A DNA stretch of 64,000 nucleotides from Streptomyces sp. NRRL WC-3742 (GTDB lineage Bacteria > Actinomycetota > Actinomycetes > Streptomycetales > Streptomycetaceae). The translations under genes and the position numbers were made by a program. Every line of letters starts with the position of its first letter. Positions within the stretch are counted from its first letter, which is position 1. The notes under the pieces were generated by a model. It was given only the letters and a program-made list of their open reading frames with translations, was not told the DNA's origin and did no database searches. This document shows positions 1 through 8,017 of the stretch, piece after piece. The DNA lies in the NCBI RefSeq assembly GCF_000720635.1, contig NZ_JOCF01000017.1:30711-94710 (forward strand), read 5' to 3'.

Positions 1-345
1 CAACGAGCGCAGCCGGACGACGAGTTCGGGCAGGTCGAAGGGTTTGGTGAGGTAGTCGTCGGCGCCGAGCTCGAAGCCGGCGACCTTCTCGTCGAGGCGG
101 GCGGCGGCGGTGAGCATCAGCACCCGGCAGCCGAGCCGGCGGCGGACGATCTCGCGGCAGACGTCGTCGCCGTGGACGCCGGGGATGTCGCGGTCGAGGA
201 CGACGACGTCGTAGGAGTGGACGGCGAGGCGCTCCAGGGCCGCGTCACCGTCGGTGACGATGTCGCAGGCGATCGCCTCCAGCCGCAGGCCCGCCTGGAC
301 CGCCTCGGCGAGGTAGATCTCGTCCTCCACCACCAGGACCCGCAC
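1..345 (-). CDS. Response regulator receiver domain (partial, 3' end outside window)
   Basis: This is the N-terminal part of a two-component response regulator; the rest, probably a winged-helix output domain, lies beyond base 1. The 115 visible residues form a complete-looking receiver domain. It opens MRVLVVEDE with the acidic Mg-binding pair, has the phosphoacceptor Asp51 in VVVLDRDIPG, and has the conserved Lys101 in DDYLTKPF. The start is GTG at 345 behind a GGGAGAA ribosome site. The DDYLTKPFDLPEL end is typical of OmpR/PhoB-type regulators, but the output domain cannot be seen, so the subfamily is inference. It is divergent from the carboxypeptidase gene at 518; no partner kinase is in the window. 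Confidence 0.88.
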   Translation of the reverse strand, partial: MRVLVVEDEIYLAEAVQAGLRLEAIACDIVTDGDAALERLAVHSYDVVVLDRDIPGVHGDDVCREIVRRRLGCRVLMLTAAARLDEKVAGFELGADDYLTKPFDLPELVVRLRSL

Positions 346-517
346 GTGCCGTTCTCCCTGCTCGAGCTGCGTGTGTACGCGTCCATTGGACACGAGCCGG
401 GATATCGGGAACGTATCGGCCGGCGAAGACATCCTGGCAACACCCGCTCGCCTTCCATGGTCACCGCCGCCGCGACAGCGCGTCGCGGCGGCGTGACGAG
501 TGCTTCGGGAGGCGGGA

Positions 518-1135
518 ATGGGTGTGGCCGGACGGATGGCCGGGGGCCGGCGGCGGGTGGCCGTGGGGGTCGTGGCGACGGTGGTGCTGGGGCTGGCGGC
601 CGCGTGCGCGGGCAATCCGCCCGCCGCGCAGAAGGCGCTGAGCACGCTCGAGGCGACGGTCGCCTCGCTGTCGCCCGGGGGCTCGCCCTCGCCTTCGTCC
701 ACGGAGGACGGGCAGGTGCCCGACGGGGTGACGCTCAGCCCGTTCGACACCAAGGCGGCGGCGGTGCGCAACCTCGACCCGGCGCTGCTCGCGGCGCTGC
801 GCAAGGCGGCCGGGGACGCGAAGGCGCAGGGCATCGAGATGTCCGTCACCTCCGGCTGGCGCAGCAAGGCGTACCAGCAGCGGCTGCTGGACAAGGCGGT
901 CGCGAAGTACGGGAGCCTGGAGCAGGCGCGGCGGTTCGTGAACACCCCGGAGAAGTCGGCGCACGTGTCGGGCAAGGCGGTGGACGTGGGGGCGACCGCC
1001 GCCGACTACTGGATGATCCAGCACGGCGCCAAGTACGGGCTGTGCCAGGTGTACGCCAACGAGATCTGGCACTTCGAGCTGCTGACGACGCCGGGCGGGA
1101 CGTGCCCGGCGCCGCTGGCGGACGCGGCGGGGTGA
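518..1135 (+). CDS. VanY-type D-alanyl-D-alanine carboxypeptidase lipoprotein (M15B)
   Basis: Predicted zinc carboxypeptidase that trims the terminal D-Ala of peptidoglycan stem peptides at the outer face of the membrane. The 205-residue protein has an N-terminal signal peptide with a lipobox (LAAAC), a Ser/Pro linker, then the M15B fold. The zinc motif SAHVSGKAVDVG supplies His and Asp, and the late WHFEL supplies the second His. ATG at 518 is preferred because GGGAGG lies about 8 nt upstream; an in-frame GTG at 500 is possible but lacks a ribosome site. The stop overlaps the downstream GTG (GTGA), so the next gene may be translationally coupled. Confidence 0.85.
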   Translation: MGVAGRMAGGRRRVAVGVVATVVLGLAAACAGNPPAAQKALSTLEATVASLSPGGSPSPSSTEDGQVPDGVTLSPFDTKAAAVRNLDPALLAALRKAAGDAKAQGIEMSVTSGWRSKAYQQRLLDKAVAKYGSLEQARRFVNTPEKSAHVSGKAVDVGATAADYWMIQHGAKYGLCQVYANEIWHFELLTTPGGTCPAPLADAAG

Positions 1136-2163
1136 GGCGGGTGGCTTCGGCGGCCGGGGTCGTACGGCTTTCGCGGCGGCGGGCGCGGCGGGCTGCGCGG
1201 CGGCGGGTGGTGCCGCTGTGGCGGCGCGGGTGGGTGGCGGGCGGGTGCGCGCTGGCGACGGCGGGGGCGCTGGCCGGGCACCGGTGGGTGCCGGACCTGG
1301 GGCTGCGGCTGGGGAGCCTGTGGGAGAGCGTGCTGCCGTGGAGCGGGCTGGTGGCGGTGGCGGCGCTGGTGTGGGCGGCTGTGCGGCGGGCGCCGGCGGC
1401 GGGCTGTGCGGCGGCGGTGCTGGTGGCGGTGTGGGCCGGGCTGTTCGGGCCGGTGCTGTCGGCGGGCGGCGGCGCGGGTGGTTCGGGCGGTTCAAGCGGT
1501 TCGGGTGGTTCCGGGGGGACGGGCGCTCTGGTGGTGGTGACGCACAACGTGAGCGCCGACAACCGCGATCCGGCGGGGACGGCGCGGGCGCTGCTGGCGG
1601 CCCGTCCGGACCTGGTGGCGCTGGAGGAGGTGACGGACGCCGCGCTGGGAGCCTACGAGGGCGTGCTGGACCGGGAGTTGGCGCACCATGTGCGGATCGG
1701 GACGGTCGCGCTCTGGAGCCGCCACCCGATCACCGAGTCGCGGCGGCTGACCATCGACCCCGGGTGGAGCCGCTCGCTGCGGGCCGAGGTCCGGGCCCCG
1801 GGCGGGCCGGTGGCCGTGTACGTCGCCCACCTGGCCTCGGTGCGGCTGACGGCCTCCGGCTTCGCGGCCGGGCACCGGGACCGCAACATCGGGGCGCTGG
1901 CGGCGGCGCTGGACGAGGAGCGGCTGGGGCGGGTGCTGCTGCTCGGGGACCTCAACACCGCTGCCTCCGACCGGGCCCTGGCGCCGCTGACCGACCGCCT
2001 CACCCCGGCGGCCTCGGGGTTCGGCTTCAGCTGGCCGGCGGCGTTCCCGCTGGCGCGGATCGACCACATCCTGAGCCGGGGGCTGCCCGCGCTCGGCGCT
2101 TGGACGCTGCCGGCCACCGGCAGTGACCATCTGCCGGTGGCGGCTCGGCTGCGTGCCGGTTAG
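1132..2163 (+). CDS. Membrane-anchored endonuclease/exonuclease/phosphatase family protein
   Basis: A protein of about 343 residues with an Arg-rich N-terminus, three hydrophobic segments in roughly the first 110 residues, and a Gly/Ser-rich linker. The extracytoplasmic EEP (DNase I-like metal hydrolase) domain follows. Fold motifs seen are VVTHNVSADN, LVALEEV, LLLGDLNTA and the terminal TGSDHLPV with catalytic Asp-His. The substrate is unknown; this family includes nucleases and lipid or sugar-phosphate phosphatases. The start is placed at GTG 1132, overlapping the previous stop; GTG 1141 is the alternative. G/C content is very high even for the window. Confidence 0.82.
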   Translation: MRRVASAAGVVRLSRRRARRAARRRVVPLWRRGWVAGGCALATAGALAGHRWVPDLGLRLGSLWESVLPWSGLVAVAALVWAAVRRAPAAGCAAAVLVAVWAGLFGPVLSAGGGAGGSGGSSGSGGSGGTGALVVVTHNVSADNRDPAGTARALLAARPDLVALEEVTDAALGAYEGVLDRELAHHVRIGTVALWSRHPITESRRLTIDPGWSRSLRAEVRAPGGPVAVYVAHLASVRLTASGFAAGHRDRNIGALAAALDEERLGRVLLLGDLNTAASDRALAPLTDRLTPAASGFGFSWPAAFPLARIDHILSRGLPALGAWTLPATGSDHLPVAARLRAG

Positions 2164-2198
2164 GCCCTGTCCGGGCGATCTTGCCGGGACAGGGCCTA
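2161..2198. terminator. Bidirectional terminator containing both stop codons
   Basis: Perfect 12-bp inverted repeat (2161-2172 with 2187-2198, arm TAGGCCCTGTCC) around a 14-nt loop. The TAG stop of the upstream plus-strand gene is the first codon of one arm, and the TAG stop of the minus-strand aldolase gene is the end of the other, so both convergent genes end inside one hairpin. Confidence 0.8.
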
Positions 2199-3296
2199 GC
2201 GGGCGGCTGCCAGGTCGAGGAAGCGCAGGCCGGTCTCGGTCACGTCCTGCGCCGTCCACTCCAGGGCCGGTTCGGTGAGGCTGACCTCGGCCATGGCCAG
2301 GCCCGGGGCGGCGTCCTGCCAGTGCGAGACGAACCAGGTGCGCTCCTGCTCGGCGAGGTGGAGGTGGGCGGCGTTGAGGGCCTCGGCCGAGTGGGGGAGC
2401 CAGAGCTGGAACTCGTGGGTGGGCGGGACCGCCGGGTGGAGGCGGGCGCCGGGCAGGGCGGCCAGGGCCGGGGCGAGGTCGGCGGTGTGGCGGGCGTACC
2501 CGGGCAGCTTCGGCAGGACGGTGTCCAGGCCGTCGAGCGCGGCCAGGGCGGCGGGCCACTGCTGGTAGAGGGTGCCGCCGTAGCGGTGGCGCCAGGTGCG
2601 GGCGTAGGCGGTGAGCGCGGCGTCCCCGGCGAGGGCGGCGCCGCTGAGGCCCCCGAGGTCCTTGTAGAAGGAGACGTAGACGCTGTCGGCGAGGGCCGCG
2701 ATCTCGTGGAGGGGTCGGCCGAAGTGGGTGGTGGTGTTCCACAGGCGGGCGCCGTCGAAGTGGACCCGGGCGCCGGTGGCGCGGGCGGCCGCCGTGAGCT
2801 CGGACAGCTCCTCCCAGGTGGGCAGGAGGTAGCCGGGGTCGCGCAGCGGGAGTTCGACGGTCAGGGTGCCGAACGGCTCGCCCAGTTCGGCGAGTTCGGC
2901 GGCAGTGGGGTGGCGTTCCGCGCTGGTGGGCCAGAGGCCGCGCAGGCCCGTGAGCTGGGTGTAGGCGTGGCGCTCGTGCCGCTCCAGGTGGCTGAGCGGG
3001 TGCAGGGCGACGGCGCGGCGGCCGGTGGTCTCGGCGCCGAAGCGCAGGGCGACCTGCTGGGCCATGGTGCCGGTGGGGAAGAAGACGGCGTCCTCGGTGC
3101 CGAGCAGGGCGGCCGTGCGCTCCTCCAGCTGCCGTACCGGGCCGTCGCCCCCGTAGTGGTCGGGGTCGGTGTCGAGGCCGTCGAGGGCGGCGAGGTTCGT
3201 CAGGCGGTCGCGGATGGTGAGGGGGCGCGGGCCGGAGAGCAGGCGCTCGCAGGCGTGGCGGGCGGCGCGTCGGCGTTGCTGGAGGTCGTCGGTCAT
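2196..3296 (-). CDS. Threonine aldolase / beta-eliminating lyase family protein
   Basis: PLP-dependent fold-type I enzyme (366 aa) of the threonine aldolase family, which cleaves L-threonine or L-allo-threonine to glycine and acetaldehyde. Visible signs are the N-terminal [14 protein letters not shown] segment, [10 protein letters not shown] for phosphate binding, [10 protein letters not shown] for the ring-stacking Asp region, and [12 protein letters not shown] with the probable PLP lysine. Length fits the family. The ATG at 3296 is the only good start. It converges on the EEP gene with a shared terminator. Substrate stereospecificity cannot be read from sequence. Confidence 0.85.
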   Translation of the reverse strand: MTDDLQQRRRAARHACERLLSGPRPLTIRDRLTNLAALDGLDTDPDHYGGDGPVRQLEERTAALLGTEDAVFFPTGTMAQQVALRFGAETTGRRAVALHPLSHLERHERHAYTQLTGLRGLWPTSAERHPTAAELAELGEPFGTLTVELPLRDPGYLLPTWEELSELTAAARATGARVHFDGARLWNTTTHFGRPLHEIAALADSVYVSFYKDLGGLSGAALAGDAALTAYARTWRHRYGGTLYQQWPAALAALDGLDTVLPKLPGYARHTADLAPALAALPGARLHPAVPPTHEFQLWLPHSAEALNAAHLHLAEQERTWFVSHWQDAAPGLAMAEVSLTEPALEWTAQDVTETGLRFLDLAAAR

Positions 3297-3351
3297 TCGG
3301 CGATTGTCTGTTCGCCGGGTGGGCGGGCCAACTGCTTTTACCCGGTGGTCC

Positions 3352-3939
3352 TCAGCAGGCGTCCAGGGCGGGGGCGATGGCGGCGAAGGCGCGGGCGGTG
3401 AGCTCGGCCGGGTCCTGGGTGCCGGTGCTCCACTGCTGGAGGATGACGTCGAAGGCGGCCAGGGCCGTGCCGGCGGCGAGGCGGGGGTGGAGGCCGACGG
3501 GTTGTCCGGTGCGGGCGGCCAGTTCGGTGGCGAGTTCCTCGCGCCACTGGGCCTGGCGTTCCAGGAAGCGGGCGTGCAGGGCGGGGGTGCCGAGGATCAG
3601 CCGCACCACCTGGAGGGCCTGCTCGGCGTGGCCGGTGCAGGAGGTGACGGAGACCGAGACGGCGTGGCGCAGCGCGACGGACGGGGGCTCCTCGGGCGGG
3701 CGGGCGGCGAGTTCGGCGCGCATGTCGGCGCCCATCTCGGCCAGGAGGCGGACGATCACGTCCTCCTTGGAGGCGAAGTAGCGGAAGAACGTCCGCTTGG
3801 AGACGCCTGCGGCGGCCGCGATCTCGTCGACGGTGACCGCGTCGAAGCCCTTCTGGGCGAGCAACTCCAGTGCGGCCTGCGCGAGTTCGTCGGCGACGAG
3901 CTGCCGCTTGCGTTCGGCCAGGGTGGGGGTGGTGGTCAC
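3352..3939 (-). CDS. TetR family transcriptional regulator
   Basis: 195-residue TetR repressor. The N-terminal helix-turn-helix is clear ([20 protein letters not shown], then [17 protein letters not shown]); the C-terminal ligand domain is divergent as usual. Start is GTG at 3939. It is transcribed divergently from the SDR gene at 4022 across an 82-bp gap, so it most likely represses that gene and itself. A TTGACA hexamer at 3986-3991 could be the SDR -35 element, but I could not define a clean operator palindrome. Confidence 0.9.
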   Translation of the reverse strand: MTTTPTLAERKRQLVADELAQAALELLAQKGFDAVTVDEIAAAAGVSKRTFFRYFASKEDVIVRLLAEMGADMRAELAARPPEEPPSVALRHAVSVSVTSCTGHAEQALQVVRLILGTPALHARFLERQAQWREELATELAARTGQPVGLHPRLAAGTALAAFDVILQQWSTGTQDPAELTARAFAAIAPALDAC

Positions 3940-4021
3940 CTCGGCATGCTACACGTGGCGTCGGCTCTGGCGCTTGGAGTCATGCTTGACACTTGGTGAC
4001 ACGAGCGGCAGTGTGTGACGC

Positions 4022-4939
4022 ATGACGAAGCATCAGTCCTGGAGCGCTGACCGCATTCCCGACCAGGCGGGGCGGGTGTTCGTGGTCACCGGGGCCAACA
4101 GCGGCCTCGGGCTGGAGACCACCCGGGCGATCGTCCGCAGCGGCGGGCACGTGATCCTCGCCGTACGGGACGAGGCCAAGGGGCGGGCCGCCGCCGAGCG
4201 GGTGGGCGGGTCCACGGAGGTGCGGCGGCTCGACCTCGCCGATCTGGAGTCGGTGCGGGCCTTCGCGGAGGGGGTGCGGGCGGAGCACAGCAGGGTGGAC
4301 GTCCTGGTCAACAATGCCGGGGTGTTCGCGCCGCCGCGCACGCTCAGCGCCCAGGGGCACGAGCTGCAGTTCGCGGCCAACCACCTCGGGCACTTCGCCC
4401 TCACCGGGCTGCTGCTCGACCTGCTGGCGGAGGGGGAGGACCCCCGGGTGGTCACCGTCAGCTCGATCAACCACCGGCAGGGGCGGCTGGACTTCGAGGA
4501 CCTCGGAGGGGAGCGGCGGTACTCGCCGATGGGGCAGTACAACCGGTCGAAGCTGGCGAACGCGGTGTTCGGCGTGCAGCTGCACCGGCGGCTGGCTGCT
4601 GCCGGCAGCCCGGTGCGGAGCCTCCTGGCGCACCCGGGGTATGCGGCGACGAATATTCAGACGGGTGCGACGGGGGGACTGCTGAAGTTCCTGTTCGGGC
4701 GGCTGCTGATCCCGCTGGCCCAGGGGGCTGAGGCGGGCGCGCTGCCGCAGCTGTTCGCGGCGACGGCGCCGGAGGCGCGGGGCGGGCAGTTCATCGGGCC
4801 GGGCGGGCCGGGGGAGCTGCGGGGCGCTCCGGCGGTGGTGAAGCTCGCGCCGAGGGCGGCGGAGGAGGAGGTCGGGCGGCGCCTGTGGGAGGTGTCCGAG
4901 CGGCTGACGGACGTGCGGTACGGGCTGCCGGTGGGGTAG
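4022..4939 (+). CDS. SDR family NAD(P)-dependent oxidoreductase
   Basis: Classical-type short-chain dehydrogenase (305 aa). The dinucleotide motif TGANSGLGLE is at about residues 23-32, the NNAG motif at about 97-100, the catalytic Ser region in VTVSSINH, and the catalytic Tyr173/Lys177 pair in QYNRSKLAN. The insert of roughly 20 residues before the Tyr resembles retinol-dehydrogenase/WW-oxidoreductase-like SDRs. Substrate unknown. ATG 4022 gives MTKHQSW. Control by the divergent TetR gene is likely from context. Confidence 0.9.
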   Translation: MTKHQSWSADRIPDQAGRVFVVTGANSGLGLETTRAIVRSGGHVILAVRDEAKGRAAAERVGGSTEVRRLDLADLESVRAFAEGVRAEHSRVDVLVNNAGVFAPPRTLSAQGHELQFAANHLGHFALTGLLLDLLAEGEDPRVVTVSSINHRQGRLDFEDLGGERRYSPMGQYNRSKLANAVFGVQLHRRLAAAGSPVRSLLAHPGYAATNIQTGATGGLLKFLFGRLLIPLAQGAEAGALPQLFAATAPEARGGQFIGPGGPGELRGAPAVVKLAPRAAEEEVGRRLWEVSERLTDVRYGLPVG

Positions 4940-4959
4940 CGGCTCCGGGCCCGAGGGGG

Positions 4960-4988
4960 TGCCGCCCCGCCTGCCGGGCGGGGCGGCA
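4960..4988. terminator. Bidirectional terminator between convergent genes
   Basis: Perfect 12-bp inverted repeat, 4960-4971 (TGCCGCCCCGCC) with 4977-4988, and a 5-nt loop, placed between the ends of the SDR gene and the isochorismatase-like gene. No U tract on either strand. Confidence 0.75.
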
Positions 4989-4995
4989 GGCGGCT

Positions 4996-5580
4996 CTATC
5001 CCCGCATCAGGGTGGCGAGTTCGGCGGTGGCGATGACCTCGGCCCTGGTGGGGAGGACGCGGCGGAGCAGGACGTCGTGCGCCTCGGGGTCCGGGTCGGC
5101 GACGGCGTCCGCGAGGACGTGGAGGCGGTAGTCGCGGTCGGCCGCGTCGAGGACGGTGGCGAGGACGGCGCCGCCGGTGCTCAGGCCGCCGACGAGCAGG
5201 GTGGTGATGCCGCGTTCGCGCAGCTGGTGGTCGAGGTCGGTGGTGGAGAGGGCGCCGGTGCGGGTCTTGCGGACGAGGAGGTCGCCGTCGCGGGGTGCCA
5301 GGCGGGGGTGGACGGCGGTGGACGGGTCCTCGTGGTGCAGGGCGCGGTGCCGGCCGATCGGGGCGAAGGCGCGGTTGGCGGCCGGGATCGCCGCCCAGTC
5401 GGCCTCGGTGAAGCCGAGGCGTACATGGGCGACGAGCCCGCCGGCGGCTCGGACCTCGGCGATGGCCGCCTCGACCCGCTCGAGCAGGGCGTCGGCGTCG
5501 GCGGAGGGCAGCGCGGCGAGGACGGCGGGCTGGACGTCCAGGACGAGCAGGGCGGTGTGGGCGGGGACGAGGGTGCTCAT
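4996..5580 (-). CDS. Isochorismatase-like (cysteine hydrolase family) protein lacking the catalytic Cys
   Basis: 194-residue protein with the isochorismatase/nicotinamidase fold. The acidic catalytic residue is in ALLVLDVQPAV and the catalytic Lys in LLVRKTRTGA. At the nucleophile position the sequence is GGLSTGGAVLATVLDA, where catalytically active relatives have a Cys and this one has Gly. A branch of the family is known to carry Ser or Gly here, so it may bind a ligand or catalyse differently; hydrolase activity should not be assumed. The stop of the MFS gene lies just upstream, so the two may be co-transcribed. Confidence 0.82.
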   Translation of the reverse strand: MSTLVPAHTALLVLDVQPAVLAALPSADADALLERVEAAIAEVRAAGGLVAHVRLGFTEADWAAIPAANRAFAPIGRHRALHHEDPSTAVHPRLAPRDGDLLVRKTRTGALSTTDLDHQLRERGITTLLVGGLSTGGAVLATVLDAADRDYRLHVLADAVADPDPEAHDVLLRRVLPTRAEVIATAELATLMRG

Positions 5581-5598
5581 GCGGGTGGCTCTCCTGGT

Positions 5599-6822
5599 TC
5601 AGGCGTTGGCGGGTTCCGGCGTCGGGGTCTTCGCGGGGCGGGGGAGCAGCAGCGGGGTGAGGAGGATGAGCAGTCCGGCGGCGGCGAGGGCGGTGCGGGG
5701 GCTGGTGGCGTCGGCGAGCAGTCCGCCGAGTGCGGTGCAGGCGGCGATGGCGGCCTGTTGGCCGATGGACCAGGCGGTGAGGGTGCGGGCGACGAGGTGT
5801 GAGGGGGTCTGTTCGAGCCGGTAGGTGGCGAGTACCGGCATGAACAGGCTCATGTGGACGATGATCGCCAGCTCGACGGCGATCACGGTGAGCAGCCCGA
5901 GGACGCCGGGGCGGACGAGGACCAGTCCGATCAGCCAGACGGCGCGCAGGGTGCCGACCGTCCGCAGGACGCGGCTCTGCCCGTAGCGGGCCACGACCCG
6001 GCCGGCCAGTCGGGAGCCGATCAGTCCGCCGAAGCAGGGGGCGGCGAAGGCGAGGGCGTACTGCCAGGCGGGGAAGTGGAGTTGGCGCAGGAGGAGGACG
6101 GCGAGCAGCGGTTCGGTGGACATGATGAGGCCGGAGACGAGCAGGTTGTTGAGGTGGAGCGCGCGCAGTCCGGGGTGGCCGAACAGGTGGCGCCAGCCGT
6201 CCAGCAGTCCGGCGCCGGTGCGGGGTTCGGGCCGGCGGGGTGCCTCCTCCCGGCCGCCGATCGACGTGATGCCGAGGGCGGAGAGCAGGTAGCTGAGCCC
6301 GTCCGCGACCACGGTGACGACGGGCCCGAACAGTCCGATCGCCGCCCCGCCGAGCGGTGGGCCGATCGCGATGGAGCTCCAGTTCGTGGACTCGAAGCGG
6401 GAGTTGGCCGTGAGCAGGCCGTCCGGCGGGACGAGGGCCTTGAGGAAGGCGCCGCTCGCCGCGTTGAAGGCGATCTTCGCGGCGGCGACCACGGCCGAGA
6501 CCGCCAGCAGGTGGGCGAAGCCGAGCCGGCCTAAGGCGTACGCGAGCGGGATCGTCGCCAGCGCGGCGAAGCGGAGGAGGTCCATCGCGATCATGACCGG
6601 CCGTTTGCGGCGGTACTCCACCCACGGCGCGAGCGGCACCGCGATCAGCGCCCCCACGGCCGGCCCCACCGCCGAGAGGACGGACACCTCGGCGGGGCTC
6701 GCGTGCAGCGCCAGGACGGCGATCAGCGGGAACGCCCCGAACCCCAGCCCCGACCCGTACGCGCTCACCGCGTACGCCGCCCACAGTCGGCCGAACGGCC
6801 GGCCGAGCTGCTTCCTGGCCAT
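5599..6822 (-). CDS. MFS transporter
   Basis: Major facilitator superfamily permease (about 407 aa) with some twelve hydrophobic segments. A conserved inter-TM2/3-type loop reads LAPWVEYRRKRPVM. The substrate is unknown; such paired MFS/LysR loci often export small toxic compounds. ATG 6822 (MARKQLGRPF) is chosen because GAGGGG lies 8 nt upstream; a longer start at 6846 is possible. Codon 97 (bases 6534-6532) is TTA, rare in streptomycetes and read by the bldA tRNA, so translation may be developmentally limited. Divergent from the LysR gene at 6951. Confidence 0.87.
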   Translation of the reverse strand: MARKQLGRPFGRLWAAYAVSAYGSGLGFGAFPLIAVLALHASPAEVSVLSAVGPAVGALIAVPLAPWVEYRRKRPVMIAMDLLRFAALATIPLAYALGRLGFAHLLAVSAVVAAAKIAFNAASGAFLKALVPPDGLLTANSRFESTNWSSIAIGPPLGGAAIGLFGPVVTVVADGLSYLLSALGITSIGGREEAPRRPEPRTGAGLLDGWRHLFGHPGLRALHLNNLLVSGLIMSTEPLLAVLLLRQLHFPAWQYALAFAAPCFGGLIGSRLAGRVVARYGQSRVLRTVGTLRAVWLIGLVLVRPGVLGLLTVIAVELAIIVHMSLFMPVLATYRLEQTPSHLVARTLTAWSIGQQAAIAACTALGGLLADATSPRTALAAAGLLILLTPLLLPRPAKTPTPEPANA

Positions 6823-6894
6823 CCTGTTCACCCCTCGATCGAACAAACGGAAGTTGATCGGGGAGAGCTAACCGAGCGGCGTACGGGCCGGTCA

Positions 6895-6933
6895 AACAAC
6901 CGATCCGCGTCCTCTCCACAACCCCTGGTTGTT
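6895..6933. promoter_or_regulatory. Probable LysR operator in the MFS/lysR intergenic region
   Basis: Two overlapping dyads lie between the divergent genes: AACAACC (6895-6901) with GGTTGTT (6927-6933), and the compact CAACC-CCT-GGTTG at 6919-6931. LysR-type regulators bind such interrupted dyads between themselves and their divergent target, so this is the likely control site for both promoters. Inference from position and symmetry. Confidence 0.6.
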
Positions 6934-6950
6934 CAGTAGGGTGGCTCCTC

Positions 6951-7889
6951 GTGGATCTCGAAGCAGTGCGGACCTTCGCCGCGGTCGCCGAGGCGGGCCA
7001 GTTCCAGAAGGCCGCCGTCGACCTGTCGCTCACCCAGCAGGCCGTCTCCAAGCGCATCGCCACGCTGGAGCGCGACCTCGGCGTCCGGCTGTTCGCCCGG
7101 ACGCCGCGCGGCGCCGAACTCACCATCGACGGGCAGGCGTTCCTGCCGCACGCGCGCGAGCTGCTGCGCGTCGCCGAGCGGGCGGCGGCGTCCGTGCGGG
7201 CCGGTCGGCGGCCGCTTCGGGTCGACGTGCTGAGCTCGCGCGGCGCGACGGCCGGCCTGGTGCGCGGCTTCCACGGCGCGCACCCCGAGGTCGATCTCGA
7301 CGTGCTGATGCTGTTCGACATCGACCGGGCCGTCGAGGCCCTGCGAAGCGGCTCGATCGACGCGACCTTCCGCGCCGTCGGCGCGCCCGGCCGGCCCCTG
7401 CCCGAGGACCTCGCCTCCGCGCGGGTGCTCGACGAGCCGCTCCAGCTGATGACCGGCCCGGGGCACGCGCTGGCGGGGGAGAAGTCGGTGACCGTCGCCG
7501 ATCTCGTCGGGCACCGGATCTGGATGCCCGGCATCACCCCCGGTACCGAGTGGGCCGCGTACTACGAGGACCTCGTCGCCGAGTTCGGCCTCACCATCGA
7601 GGCCACCGGCCCCAACTTCGGCGCGGACGCCCTGCTGGACACCGTCGCCGACACCCCGGCCCTGGCCACCTTCATGGGCGCGTACGCCCGTGTCGTCTGG
7701 CCCGCCGGGTACGGGCTGCGCCTGATCCCCGTCGTCGACCCGGTGCCCGTCTACCCGCACTCGCTGCTGTGGCACCGCGACAACCCGCACCCCGCCCTGG
7801 CCACCCTGCGCGAGCACCTCGCCACCGCGGCTCCGGCGCCCGGAGCCGCGGGGACGTGGGTGCCGCGGTGGACGCCCGTAATCGACTGA
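6951..7889 (+). CDS. LysR family transcriptional regulator
   Basis: 312-residue LysR-type regulator. It opens with MDLEAVRTFAAVAEAGQFQK and the winged HTH (LTQQAVSKRIATLERDLGVRLF), followed by a periplasmic-binding-protein-like effector domain. Start is GTG at 6951. Divergent from the MFS gene with a dyad operator in between, so it probably controls that transporter and itself. The effector is unknown. Confidence 0.92.
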   Translation: MDLEAVRTFAAVAEAGQFQKAAVDLSLTQQAVSKRIATLERDLGVRLFARTPRGAELTIDGQAFLPHARELLRVAERAAASVRAGRRPLRVDVLSSRGATAGLVRGFHGAHPEVDLDVLMLFDIDRAVEALRSGSIDATFRAVGAPGRPLPEDLASARVLDEPLQLMTGPGHALAGEKSVTVADLVGHRIWMPGITPGTEWAAYYEDLVAEFGLTIEATGPNFGADALLDTVADTPALATFMGAYARVVWPAGYGLRLIPVVDPVPVYPHSLLWHRDNPHPALATLREHLATAAPAPGAAGTWVPRWTPVID

Positions 7890-8017
7890 GGCGACCGACC
7901 GCAAGGGCGATCCCGACAAGCGCGGGGCGCATCCTCGGTGGTGCCCTGGCAGCGGTTGTGGACCGCGACATGGTTACGATCCGAACAAGGACACCTGGAG
8001 AAGAGGGCAAGCACCGC

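Noticed and set aside
3980..7537. Very long minus-strand open frame of 1,185 codons
   Set aside because: It covers the SDR, isochorismatase, MFS and part of the LysR gene in other frames, has no family resemblance, and is an artefact of high GC content where stop codons are rare.
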